A DNA stretch of 64,000 bases, taken from Chrysomallon squamiferum (taxonomy: Eukaryota; Mollusca; Gastropoda; Neomphalida; Peltospiridae). The notes beneath the pieces are model-generated. The model was not told where the DNA came from. It saw only the letters and a list, made by a program, of their open reading frames with translations, and searched no databases. Below, piece after piece: positions 25,641 to 37,400 of the stretch (positions are counted from its first letter, which is position 1; each line of letters opens with the position of its first letter). The position numbers and the translations under genes are program-made. The stretch lies in contig CM022670.1 of assembly GCA_012295275.1 (NCBI GenBank), positions 5,486,142 to 5,550,141 of the forward strand. Reading direction: 5' to 3'.

Positions 25641-25882
25641 CATAACACATACAATCATATATAAAATCTTCAAACACACAAAAAAAAGGGAATATTTACA
25701 ATAACAAATACAAATGCATTTCCATGCATTCTAGGTAACAACAATTAAATTTATTCAAACAGAACATTTATTCATACAAATTTACACTCACAAATAACAA
25801 TCTCATCAATCATTTGTCCATCTTTTTTGTATATAAACTTCACAATTACAGATATATGCATAGAACGCACACACATGCGCAA

Positions 25883-25883
<1 letters not shown>

Positions 25884-25924
<41 letters not shown>
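25884..25924. repeat. (CA)n microsatellite
   Basis: About 20 pure CA units. Confidence 0.95.
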
Positions 25925-25926
<2 letters not shown>

Positions 25927-26042
25927 CATAGAATTATACCTACAAATGTTCAGAGAGAAGCTTCTCTCACACATAAAACATGCACATACAAAATAAGTAT
26001 ATTCCTACGTACCATACAGTGAAATTTCCATAGTTAACAGTG

Positions 26043-26182
26043 TCAGGTTACGATCACCATCTCTGCATCACTTTGTCCAGGACCAGGAAAAACTTGGTCC
26101 TCGTCTGAGTGACTGTCCACTGGTATTGATTCAGTATAATCAATGTTTACAGGACTCGTCAAACACAACACAACACAACCAG
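26043..26182 (-). CDS. Candidate terminal coding exon, unrecognised
   Basis: On the minus strand a pyrimidine-rich acceptor (TTTGTTTTTGCAAG, exon from 26182) precedes 46 open codons. They include TSPVNIDYTESIPVDSHSDE and DQVFPGPGQSDAEMVIVT, then a TGA at 26043-26045. GC content and residue composition look coding-like (acidic, Pro/Ser-rich tail). There is no ATG in the frame, so it would be a last exon. Alternatively it is a non-coding first exon: a TATATAAA-like box on the minus strand lies about 70 bases upstream, near 26255. I cannot decide between these. Confidence 0.3.
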
Positions 26183-26362
26183 CTTGCAAAAACAAAACAT
26201 CAGTGCAGTCTTTGACAGACTATTTGCAGAGCGAGGAGGTGGGATTTTTGTTTATATAGCTTTTGACATTGTTACTATTATGTAAATGAGTGTGATAATT
26301 ATAAATGGTGGCAGACTGCTGTTAATAGTTTACATGTAGAACTGAAGAGAAAATGGAGGTAG

Positions 26363-26363
<1 letters not shown>

Positions 26364-26447
<84 letters not shown>
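26364..26447. repeat. (GT)n microsatellite
   Basis: About 42 uninterrupted GT units. A separate (TA)n run lies at 26518-26542 and a (TATG)n run at 26643-26670. Confidence 0.97.
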
Positions 26448-26448
<1 letters not shown>

Positions 26449-26924
26449 ATATGTATGATGTGTACAGGTGTGTGTGTATGTTTGTATATATGTGGTGAGA
26501 AAGAATGCTTGTATCTGTATATATATATATATATATATATATGTTATTAAGTCTCTACATGTATCTATGTATATGTTACATATGTTGATATGTATTTATA
26601 TGTTTGTAACTGGGCAGGTGTGTATGTGTACATGGATCTCTATATGTATGTATGTATGTATGTATGTATATGTGAATGTATGTGTGTGTATGTTTGCATG
26701 TGTATAAAGAACTGTCATCAGTGTTTTTATTTTTCATGATGCTATGTTACAGTCAGACTCTGATCACGTAAAACTGTGTTTACCTAGTCTGTCACACCCG
26801 ATCATTTCAAGGTTTGTTGTGGTATTTCATGTTATTGTCTTGAACCTAAACTCAAACATCTTTCTATGGGCGACTGAGATAACACAAATATGTCGAGGTC
26901 CAAAGTCCATCAAACTGATACAAT

Positions 26925-27105
26925 GGGCTCAGTGGTTAGCTCACTTGATGCAATGAATTCCAAGATCAGTTCTCTAAGATGAACTTCATCAGACTATTTC
27001 CCAATCCGACATAGCCATGCATGACTGATTTCTCAGAAGAGTCAGTGGGAGTGTGCTTGTAAATGACATCCTGTTACTATTCAGTGAGGGTGGATCATAA
27101 AGTTG
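26925..27105 (+). mobile_element. SINE fragment with tRNA-like head, plus orientation
   Basis: A head with GGGCTCAGTGGTTAGCTCAC (box A-like) is followed by AAGATCAGTTCTCT, then GACTATTTCCCAATCCGAC and AGTCAGTGGGAGTGTGCTTG. The order matches the other SINE copies of the window. Diverged from any active copy. Confidence 0.55.
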
Positions 27106-27364
27106 TAAAGTTTATTTTCTTGTATTATTATCATAATGGGAAAACAAAAACAAAAAAAACAATAGGTTTAACCCCTAATAACAGTTAATGTGTTGAAAGT
27201 TAATAAATATTTATTCATTTGTTCACAGTAGAAGTTTACTTTTTTTTTTCTAAGCTGTTCATGTATATCTGTGGTGTATTTTAATAGAAATGTAAAACAT
27301 ACATTGTGCTTTTTACCAACATAAAATAATGCTTTTCACTGAGACATAACATGACTTATTGCTA

Positions 27365-27600
27365 CACAAATTACAACCAATTTCTGCTAAAAAAAAAGAA
27401 GCTAATATCTGCTCAACTACACAGCTCATTCCTGCTCAGAAATACATTCATTTTTACTCACATAGCTCATTCTTACTCAAAAATACAAGTCACTGCAGCT
27501 CACAAATGGATATCATTTCTGCTCAAAAGGAAGTTCATTTCTGCTCAAAATACAGCTCATTTTTACTCACAAATACAGCTTATTCCTACTCTCCCCTTCC
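27365..27600. repeat. Degenerate tandem repeat, CTCATTTCTGCTCA-like unit
   Basis: A unit of about 25 to 30 bases containing CTCATT(C/T)(C/T)TGCTCA and AAATACA recurs about eight times. Overlapping open frames rich in Ser and Leu reflect the repeat. Confidence 0.65.
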
Positions 27601-28006
27601 TTGCTGACATGTCTAAATCATTCTCAAAATCAAAACTGATGCATAACTGATGATTTAACTTAATGATTTCTTAATTATATGATCAAATGTGCTCACAGAA
27701 ACCATTCATTATTGTAATTGAACCATAAACAATGATGCTGCTTAATACCAGAGTAAAACTAGTGATAATGACACAACACAGTAATATAAAACAATATATG
27801 CAATGTTAAATAGCTCAATTTAAAAGTTCAGTCATTATTAATGGATTAACACCAATTTCACTTTAATCAATCAAAAGTTAAACATTTTATACATGAAATA
27901 AATAGATACGATAAAGTAAATAGTATAAGATATTTCATATTTATTAATCTATTATTCAGTACTAAGGTACAATATAACAGGTTGATAAAAACTGACAGAG
28001 GCAGGG

Positions 28007-28140
<134 letters not shown>

Positions 28141-28851
28141 TATCAAAGGAAGAGAGGAAGAGACAAATAAAGATATCAAAGGAATAGAGGAAGTAAAATT
28201 TAGATAGAGAATGAATGAGAGGGGACAGCCCAACATAATCATAATGCTGAAAAAGAGAAAGTTAATATTTTAATGTTTAGAGAAATGTCTAGATGTAACA
28301 TAAGAGTTCATGGTTCACTGAACAGTATAATAACAATACTCTCAGTGTAATTTCAACACTAGAAGTCACTGGCTGATAAACAAAATATCTTACAGAAGAG
28401 TCAGGAAGGATGCTGCTGATGTCATAAATAAACACTTACTCTAGTCACCAAATCTTAACTGTTCTCTATAAAGTTTGTAGAACATAAACAGTGTGATGTT
28501 ATTATATCTATAGGTGTATGTTTGTTGTTTTGTTCTTGTTGTTGTTGCTGAGAAGGATGAATGTCAGTGATGTCATAGATTGTTAACTGTTTTCTGTGAT
28601 GTTTTGAGAAAATAAACAATATGATATATATAGGACATGACATATGAATGTTGGGTGGTGGTGGATTTTGTTGTTAGTTTTGCTTTCTTATTTCTCTGTA
28701 GGAAGAACTGTTATATTAATTTAATCATAAATGTGTGTATGTACATGTTTTTGTGTGTGTGTGTGTGTATTTTATTATTAATATTTTTTTGTTATTATTA
28801 TTTTTATTATTATTTATTTATTTATTTATTTATTTAATTAATTATTTCACT

Positions 28852-28935
28852 ATCAGATATTTGTGAAGACTGCACAATGATATGAAATGTAAACAATTCC
28901 TTTCATGTGTGCCCCCCCCCCAGTAAGTGAGATTC
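28852..28935. repeat. Dispersed repeat abutting a microsatellite (copy 2)
   Basis: Second copy of the element at 24263-24345, again directly following an (ATT)n(TTTA)n array (28775-28845). It carries a longer C run (ten C) near its end. Confidence 0.65.
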
Positions 28936-29495
28936 CCCTTTCATTCTGTTTTACTGGAAACTTGTCTAGATTTTGTGCTTTCTGCATCAAATGTTGATTG
29001 AGTTGAAAAACTTTATTATTTAGGAATTAGTGTCTTGATGTTTAATGAAATAAGAAATTTTATATTCATTTTATTTTTTTTTTTTTTTTTTTTATATATT
29101 TATATATTTATTTTTTTATTTATTTATTTTTTTTTTTTTATTATTATTATTTAATGTTTTTTGGTGTGTTTTTTTTGGTGGGGTTTACAAACTACAATAC
29201 ATTACATTGTTTTCTCTTGGTGTTTTTTTGATACTTCAGATAACTTTGCAACTTTGACAAAATATTTTTTTAAAACTTCTTTAATTACAAATAAAAGAAG
29301 AATAAACAAAATAAATAAATAAAATTTAAAAAGAAAGTAAATGATTAATATATATGATTGTGTATTTTAGTTTTAGGTTTTGTTTTGTTTCTTAACATAG
29401 GATTTTTTATTTTATTCTATATTTTTTGTAAGCATTATTATTTTTATCATTAAAATAACAATAAAAAAAACACATAATATAAATAAATAAATAAC

Positions 29496-29497
29496 TG

Positions 29498-29550
<53 letters not shown>
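29496..29550. repeat. (AAT)n microsatellite
   Basis: About 18 uninterrupted AAT units, just left of the CpG-bearing promoter-like region. Confidence 0.93.
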
Positions 29551-29554
<4 letters not shown>

Positions 29555-29679
29555 TAAATGAATGAACTTCAAATAATAATTACATAAATGAAAAATAAAT
29601 TAAATAACATCACTTTCACCAAATTAATGCTCAAATAACAGAAATAGTAAAAGTCATCAGTACCTCCTTGTATCTTAGT

Positions 29680-29730
29680 CTTTATAACGCAGGACGTCAC
29701 TAACGTGCCACGCCCACTTCGCGCGCTCCA
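29680..29730 (-). promoter_or_regulatory. Candidate promoter (TATA, CRE, GC box) facing left
   Basis: On the minus strand, in order, are a GC-rich box (GTGGGCGTGG, 29708-29717), a CRE-like site (TGACGTC, 29693-29699) and a TATA-like box (TTATAAAG, 29680-29687). The spacing is typical for RNA polymerase II, with transcription expected to start near 29650 toward position 1. The sequence to its right (to about 30150) is clearly richer in CpG than anything nearby. It may drive the unrecognised minus-strand gene at 2.3-6.1 kb, but no first exon is proven. Confidence 0.4.
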
Positions 29731-29739
29731 AACTCGATC

Positions 29740-31370
29740 TAAATAACGTTAGCCCGACCGTAGTAATCCACTTGCACTGGCTGTTTAGTTAATAAAAACA
29801 GAGTCCATTTATACACAGTCGTTCTTTAAATACTGAGTACTTTTAAAGCTTCAAACGGAACAAACAGTCTTGGAAACGTAGAGCGATCGCGAAGCTTCAT
29901 TAACGACCTGATTTTGGATACAGTCACGATCAGCGTGTTATGAGTCAGAATTAAAAACAAACGACATGTCCCTGGTCAGTCGAAATAAATTAGCAAAGAA
30001 CGAAATGACGTCGAAGTGAAATTCCTTCGATCTCGAGGCGTTTAAAACGCAACCGATTAAAGTTTGTGTGAACGGTCACTGAAGCGTGTCCAATTGCTAG
30101 CTAGAGGCTGAAAAAGTGGTGCAGGATTCTTTACAAACGACGGCCCGTAACGATCGAGTTTGTTTATGAATTTAGTGAAGACATATTGCGACACTTTTGT
30201 TAATACTGTCTGCTGTACTGTTTTATTTTTAAGGTTTTCTGTTGTTGATGGGTGTTATATTTTTCAGCTAAATGACTGATTAATGTCATACTGACAATCA
30301 ACGAATTTTTCTTATTTGGCCTTGGCAGGCTAGATCAGGTGACTGCTACGGTCAAAATACCGTCATATATTTTAATTGAGATTTGCAGGAAAAAATAATA
30401 TATATAATATTGCCCCTGTCCGTAAATAGTTTATGAAATAAAAAATTAAATTGTACCACACTCACCTGAAATTGGCTGGCGGGTGATATATTTGTTTGTT
30501 TTGGTCACCTAAATCGTCACGAATCAGTAATATTATTGTCCTGCCAATCAAGCTATTTTCTGCGAAAATATGTCGGGACTTCCCCACAAAGTTGAATTCT
30601 ATTGGTCATAGTATCACATAACCACGCCTCCATAAAAACCTGTATAATGTCTTGATAAATACTTTTCCTATTTCTGGCACAATTAAGGTTATTTTGGAGA
30701 TATTCGGAATTTTTCGGATATTTTCGTTAATTTACGTGATACAAACTGAATCAATCAAAAAGCTTTCAATAAAGAGTGCTGCCAACGGTATTCCATAATA
30801 TATATATATTTAAAGTTATATGAACATTCCAGTAATTGCCAGGTTATGTAAATCTCATTTTTATTAAAAATAAACACTAAGTTAGTAAGAAAGCTCATTA
30901 TAACTTAACCATACAATTCAACACACACACACACACACAGTCACACACACTTAGGTATGTGAATGAACAGTTTGATACAATAATTGTTCTATTTTTAAAT
31001 AAGTATCTTATGTTTTGCCTAGTATGAGGACTAAAAATAAAAAAATATAAAATAATATCAATGATAATACTGAAAATTAATAATGGCAAGGTGTTTTTGT
31101 AAACTGTTAACAAAAGATATAAACACACATACAAACGTAAATAACCCTTGCAGTCCCTGAATAAGGTGAAAAAAAATATCCTTTTTAGATAAAAATCATA
31201 AAATAATTCACATTTCACATATATATTAACTGTGAATGTTTAATATGCTGTGTTATGCTTGTCATGGAACAAAACTGTGATAGATAAAACTCCAGCAAAA
31301 AAATGAACTGTACAATCCATTGCTCCAGAGACACGTTGGAAAGAAATAAGAAAAATGTGTTAACTCAGTT
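29740..31370. other. CpG-bearing intergenic stretch left of SDAD1
   Basis: About 400 bases (29690-30150) with many CpG and few simple repeats, unlike the rest of the window. A further cluster at 30541-30650 holds a kappaB-type site and an ATTGG (inverted CCAAT) box. Nothing coding is supported. The remainder to 31370 is AT-rich with a short (CA)n at 30921-30940. Confidence 0.45.
30575..30584 (+). promoter_or_regulatory. NF-kappaB-type motif
   Basis: GGGACTTCCC matches the GGGRNYYYCC consensus at every position. Within 70 bases on its right lie ATTGG (CCAAT inverted) and CACGCCTCC, then CATAAAAAC. A ten-base match can occur by chance. The clustering is the only additional support. Confidence 0.35.
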
Positions 31371-31375
31371 AGTAA

Positions 31376-31381
31376 TTTATT
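31376..31381 (-). terminator. SDAD1 polyadenylation signal
   Basis: AATAAA on the minus strand lies 39 bases beyond the SDAD1 stop codon. It is the first such hexamer downstream and is well placed for 3' end formation. Confidence 0.6.
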
Positions 31382-31419
31382 TACTATTAACATAATTAAT
31401 TCACAAAATAAATCACAGT

Positions 31420-34400
31420 CTAATGTTTTCTTCCTGCCTTCGCTCTTTTTAACAGAGAATTTCTTAAGGCAATCTGAAAAAAAAAATTTATTTTTTAATT
31501 AATTAAATGAAAATTTAATTTTTAAAAAAGCCAGCTGTTTGTTTTATTGTGTAGTAAAGAAATGTTGATAATATGTAAATTACAATTTTTATTAGATGAC
31601 TGATTACAGAGAAATTATGTACACATAATTTAACAACATAAATAATCTACTTTATGACAAATAATGCAATATGAAGCAACATAATTTAAAAAAACATATC
31701 ATGAATTTTACACATTAATAATTAATATAAGCCCTTTGTTAATATTTGAATTATTCTTAAAGTAATTTACCAATAAGAAAAATACCTATTTCATCAATAT
31801 AATTTAAAAAATGTCATCAACGTTGGCTGAAATAAACAACTCACTGATACATAATTCATTAATAATGCTTAAAACTAATAATTAAAGTAATAACTCTTGA
31901 ACAGTAGCAACTGAAATTATGTTCATATTCTTAAAAAAAACATCAAAGGACTAATAATTATTCATCTCTTAAAATATGAAATTAAAAAAAAATAGAAATA
32001 AAATAAAAATTCACCTGTTTGTCTCTAAATGATCGTTTGCCTTTGTACTTCATTTTGTGTTTGACCATCATAAAAGCTTTTTCTTCTCTTTTTGTTTGTT
32101 TGTTGTACTTGACTGTGGATTCATCTTCTGTCGTCCATGTGCATATTTTTCTCTTCCTTTTCTTCCTTCCTGCAGTGACATATAAAAGTAACATCAAATT
32201 ATCTTCGTAACAAAAATCCAATGACATTTATGTTCTCTAATAGGACATTGACAAAAAAGCATAGGATAAAAAGTTTTTATATTAAAAAGATGAATTTGCA
32301 TTTTGATGCATCAACACTGTTTCACAGGAAGGTACGTAATACATACACATAATTTGAGAAATGAAAACTAGCATTCAAACTGAATGAACTTTAGTAGTGT
32401 ATTTTATTTAATGCTATCATAAATTCTTATTCTTTAAAAAAATAATCTCGTGTTCAATTTACCATGATGGTCGCCAGTCTGGATTCACGGTCATGTGCTT
32501 TCTTCTTGTGAACATTCTCTATTGCTGCCAGATTTGGTAGCTCACCACTGAAAATGAAACAGAATTATCATTATTACTATTGTTGTTGTTGTTATTATTG
32601 TTATTACCAGCAGCATCAGCATCAGTATCTTCCTCTATCGATTATTAAAAAAAAATATACTAACAATAATGCAGTATTTCTTAGTAGAATATTTTCAGTA
32701 TTACAAATGAATTCATTCATGGCACTTGGTAAAAGTGAAGATATTGATGAAATACTCTCCTTCATTTCTAACTCAGTTTTTCACTGTAAATTGTTATTTG
32801 GGAAACACCATTTTGCAGACATCAAATAAAATCAAGATGCTACAACATTGCTGATCACTTTACAAGACAGTGTCTATTTTTGGAGACAGATTTCATCATC
32901 AATAATTCCATGATGGTTGTGTGTATAAATTCTGAGTGTTATTAATCTATTAACACTAAAGTTGTAATATTATGAAATGAAAGTGTTTCTCTGATTAATT
33001 AACTGTAAGTAGTCATTATCAACAGGGGAAAGCTATCTGTGTGAAACAACATTTATTGGAAAAATAAATGATAAATTACCTTTCCTCCTTTTCTTCAATA
33101 TCAGCGTGTTTTCTTTTTTTGGCACCTGAAGGTCTTAAATCCACAGCCTTCAATGCCTGATGTTGCTGAATCTTCTTAAAATCCTCTTGTGTGAGAATTC
33201 GATTTGTTGACACCTCCTTAGCCTTTGCCTTCCTTTCTTCAGGATTTTCTGGAACATTCTCAGAATTTGTCTTCTGGAATTAAAAGTATTCTTCTAAGTT
33301 TGCTTAAAACGTGCGAATAAATGTGAATGCAGTCCATTAACTTAATTTCATTTTTTTTATTTGGTAACGCACAGACACTAACTTTATAACAAAGAAATAA
33401 AAACATTTTAAAAATTAAAAATAAAAACATTATTATAGTTTATGATTATACATGTACTAAAAAATGACATATAACTAATCCAAAGACGTAAGAATTGTAA
33501 CCCATAATGGGTACACTTATTAAAATTTGTCTACCTATTAAAACATTTGATTTATAGGTTTGCTCAGAGTTAAATCAACAATTAACTTGGAGATGACAAA
33601 AGAAATTAGACTGATGGTTGTGCATCTAACAAAACATTACAATAACTGATTTAATGATGTAAGAACTACTCACCTCATCCTCATCTGATGAATGATGAAC
33701 ATCAATCCACTCTCCATCACTGTCATCATCATCACTACACGAGTCCCAATCATCTGTAGAATAGTTTACATACACACATTTACAACAGGCAGTGAAATAA
33801 AGCAAGAATGAAACTGACTTAACACTTTGACTGCTTAATTAAAAATAACTCCAGCAAAATCAAAAACACTGGTAGCTGTGCCGCTTCAGCCCAGATGACA
33901 GCACGAACTGGCCGATGTGATGATTGTGAGTGTCTGGGGATGTGTCTGCTTCTTGTAGCATAACAAAAATATTTTTTTAAGGCCATGCAGTAAAACTGCT
34001 TTCTGCAGTTAAACTATAATAAAAGTTTGAATGAATGTATCTGCTTATGGAAGGATTGGAATAAACTAACCAAACGATACATTAAAATTAAAAAAAATGT
34101 AAAATAAAAATTACACAAAATGATTAATTTTATTAATATATAAAAAGATAAATAAGGAACACCTAAAGAGCAATCCCAGTAGAATCTAATTCACTTATTC
34201 ATTCACTCACTAATTCTTCACTCATACAACCATTCAGGTTTTCACTTAACTCATTTACTTCATCAACAGAACACCTACTCATTCATTGATACAATCATTT
34301 ATTAATTTCATTCATGTATCTATTGTCTCATTCATTCACTCACTTCATTCACACAGTTAGTTAGTTATTCAGTGAAACCTTGCTCAGCTTCTTCTTCTTT

Positions 34401-37400
34401 CTCTTCTTCTACTTCAGGAAGACATTCAGTTCCTGGTATAAAATCTTTTGTATCTTTTTCTCCATACTTCAGCAGTGACATTTCTTTTGTTGCCTCTGAA
34501 GGACGACCCTATATATGTATATATATAAGAACAAATATCAATTGTTTTTAAAGGCTATAAAGTGTGCCCAGCAGAGCTATGCTTTACAAACCTTTGTTCT
34601 CATTATCATGGAAATCTTTTATATGTTTATTTAGTTTACCTTGATTATTTCAAAGTGACTGTTATTTGACTTAACAACAAAACCTGTTATTATTATTGTT
34701 AGTTATTTTTTAAAAAGGTAAAATAAATTATCAAAGCCTTGTTCAAAATAAAAGCTAATGAAATATATACATTTTTTGTAAATACTGAAAATAAAATAAA
34801 ACAAAGATAAATTCATAATAAATAAATAAATGTATTTACCCTATCTCTTTTGTGTAACAGGTCTGGATTAGTTTGTCTGAATGTTGATATTAATGATCTG
34901 GCTGCCATCATTACAGCTAAAGTTTTTAAAATAATAACAAATTAAATAAAGTGAATAATAAAAATAAATTTCACATTCTTTAATAAAACATTCAAAATAT
35001 TTTTGGATTATAATTACCTTTAAACAATTTTAACCAATTCTTTGTCTGTTTGCTGTGTAATATTTTGAATGATTATGAAAGTGTGAATATATGTTTCTCT
35101 GTGATTGTATAAATGTATATTTTAATACATTTTATCAAGGGTATGTGTCAGTATGTCTGTATATGTTAATACGTTTTTATCAAGGATATTACCATTGGCA
35201 AAACTGAAAGATCATTATGTGAAGTCTATGTATCAAGGGAGATAACTCAAGAAGGCAGACTTACATTTTATCCTGTGTGATTTGTACTGAACCAAATCTC
35301 TCAAGAGATCTTCACTCATAGCTAGAGGACATCTTGAACACATTTCACGAACAGCATTTAACCTGTAATGGAAAAGAACCAAGTGTTTTTTTGTCTATGT
35401 TTTTGGCATATTCATATGATTAAGAATATTTTATACGTATGACACTTACAATATATTTCACACATTTGTTTATTTGTAATTTAAATCTGGCACATTTATA
35501 TAATTCGAACCATAAAAATGGAGATGTTAGGTTCCAGATTTTTTCATATACCATAGATTTAAATTTTACTAGAAATAAGGGAGGAAAAAAACAACAACAA
35601 CAACAGGGAAAGAAAATGATAAAATGATAGATGTAACAATTTTATTGATTTATTTATTTACATGAAATGACTCACCCAACAGCCATCACATCACTGGAAT
35701 TCCGCTCTGTAATAAAGTTATTGGCTATTGTCATTAATACTTCTTCAAGAACCTGAAGGAAAAATATTAAGCAGTAATAATATAGATAGATTTATATAAA
35801 ATATCTGTTAATACTGAATAGCTTATACTCATGTGGTTAGGGTGTGCTACTTAACAATCATTTGTTACTTTATTTAAACACTGTCTTTCAATTAGATATG
35901 TAATGTGCGTCTACTTCCAGCATTTGCTGATGTTTTCTTTTTGATTTTAGATAAACAGGTTCCATTTTTTGTGAGATTTAAATTTATATTAATGCCAAAC
36001 AATCATATTTTTAATGAATTTAATGATAATAAATTGTAGTTATGATCCACAGAATGCCAGATAAGGTTTGCTAATATTAGTATAAAAATGTTATTAAAAA
36101 AATAATTGAGAGGTATAATTCCAATGATTATGAATGAAAACGTCAGCTTAAATTCATTATGCTTCAAGAAAATTAAAAACACACACCTCTGGAGGTATTA
36201 GTTCATGGCTGGCCTGAGCTGCAAACAGTAACAATCTGGTCACCTCTGGAAAAGCCAATATTAATTTTTTTATTATATTATAATTTTTTTTTTTATGTTG
36301 AAAAGTATTTCTATCTTTATTAATCATCTAAAGTGTACAAGTTAATATTTACTGCATTATTTTTTAACAGTAGATGCATACAGATTAATGTGCTTGTGAA
36401 ATTATACGCATAAATTACCTCTTTGATGCGGCTGAAGAAATCTCTTGATGTAAGGATAAAAGTTAAACAACTGCAACTGAAAATAAAATAAATAAATAAA
36501 GTCCAAGGCTAAATACTCATTAATATAATTATATTTTTACCTTGTAACATTTCAAAATTAAAATTTGAAATATCTGTACATGTAATAATTTATACTATAA
36601 AATGCTAAATTATCATGTCATTTATTCACAAACATACATCATTTTGTTTTTAATATTAATACAAAATTTATTAATTTTTTTATATTTTGCATATATAGGC
36701 CAAATATTGAGTACAAATATTGGCCAGAACTTTTATTAATTATTTCCCACTTCTCCTATTATCATTCTGTTGCTTTATTTCGACATTATTAGAATTGTAT
36801 ATCCAAATAAATTGATAATTAATTCTGTCTAATAGTCAGCTCATGAGTAGCTCAAAACCTCCTCAGTCTGATTTGTCAATTAGTGCCAGCACTGAATGGT
36901 TAAAATACCTGATGAATTCCTATTAGTCGTGACACCAAGTCTATTAACAGCAGTTTAACTTCAAAACGTTCATTACAAGTCTCCAGCTTTTTAAACAACT
37001 TCTCACAAAAACCTGAGAACAAAAATAAAATAGAGAGAGAAAAAAGAAATATATCTGGGTTTTGGGTTTTTTTTTTTTTTTTTATCTATTTAAATTACGT
37101 ACTAATTAAAGTTAGATAAATATGAACTAAAGCAGAGGATAAAATCAGCAAAAATGAAATTAACCAAAAGCTGCATGATTGTGTCTAAACATTAAAATAT
37201 TTTTTAAATTATTTTTATTTTATTGGTACATTTTAAAAATTTTATTTGAATAAATACACACAACACACTTTTATAAGCATACAGAGACAGGAACACATAT
37301 CTAATGAATGAAAATGTTTAAATGTTAAACTTACTTTGTGGATCATGTATTAGATGTAGTGCAGAAAAATTAAAAATTTCTGGTTTTCTTTTCTTCTTTT

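Noticed and set aside
25314-25704. Frames of 86-123 residues on both strands
   Set aside because: Entirely (CATA)n and (CACA)n; no splice sites, no non-repeat composition.
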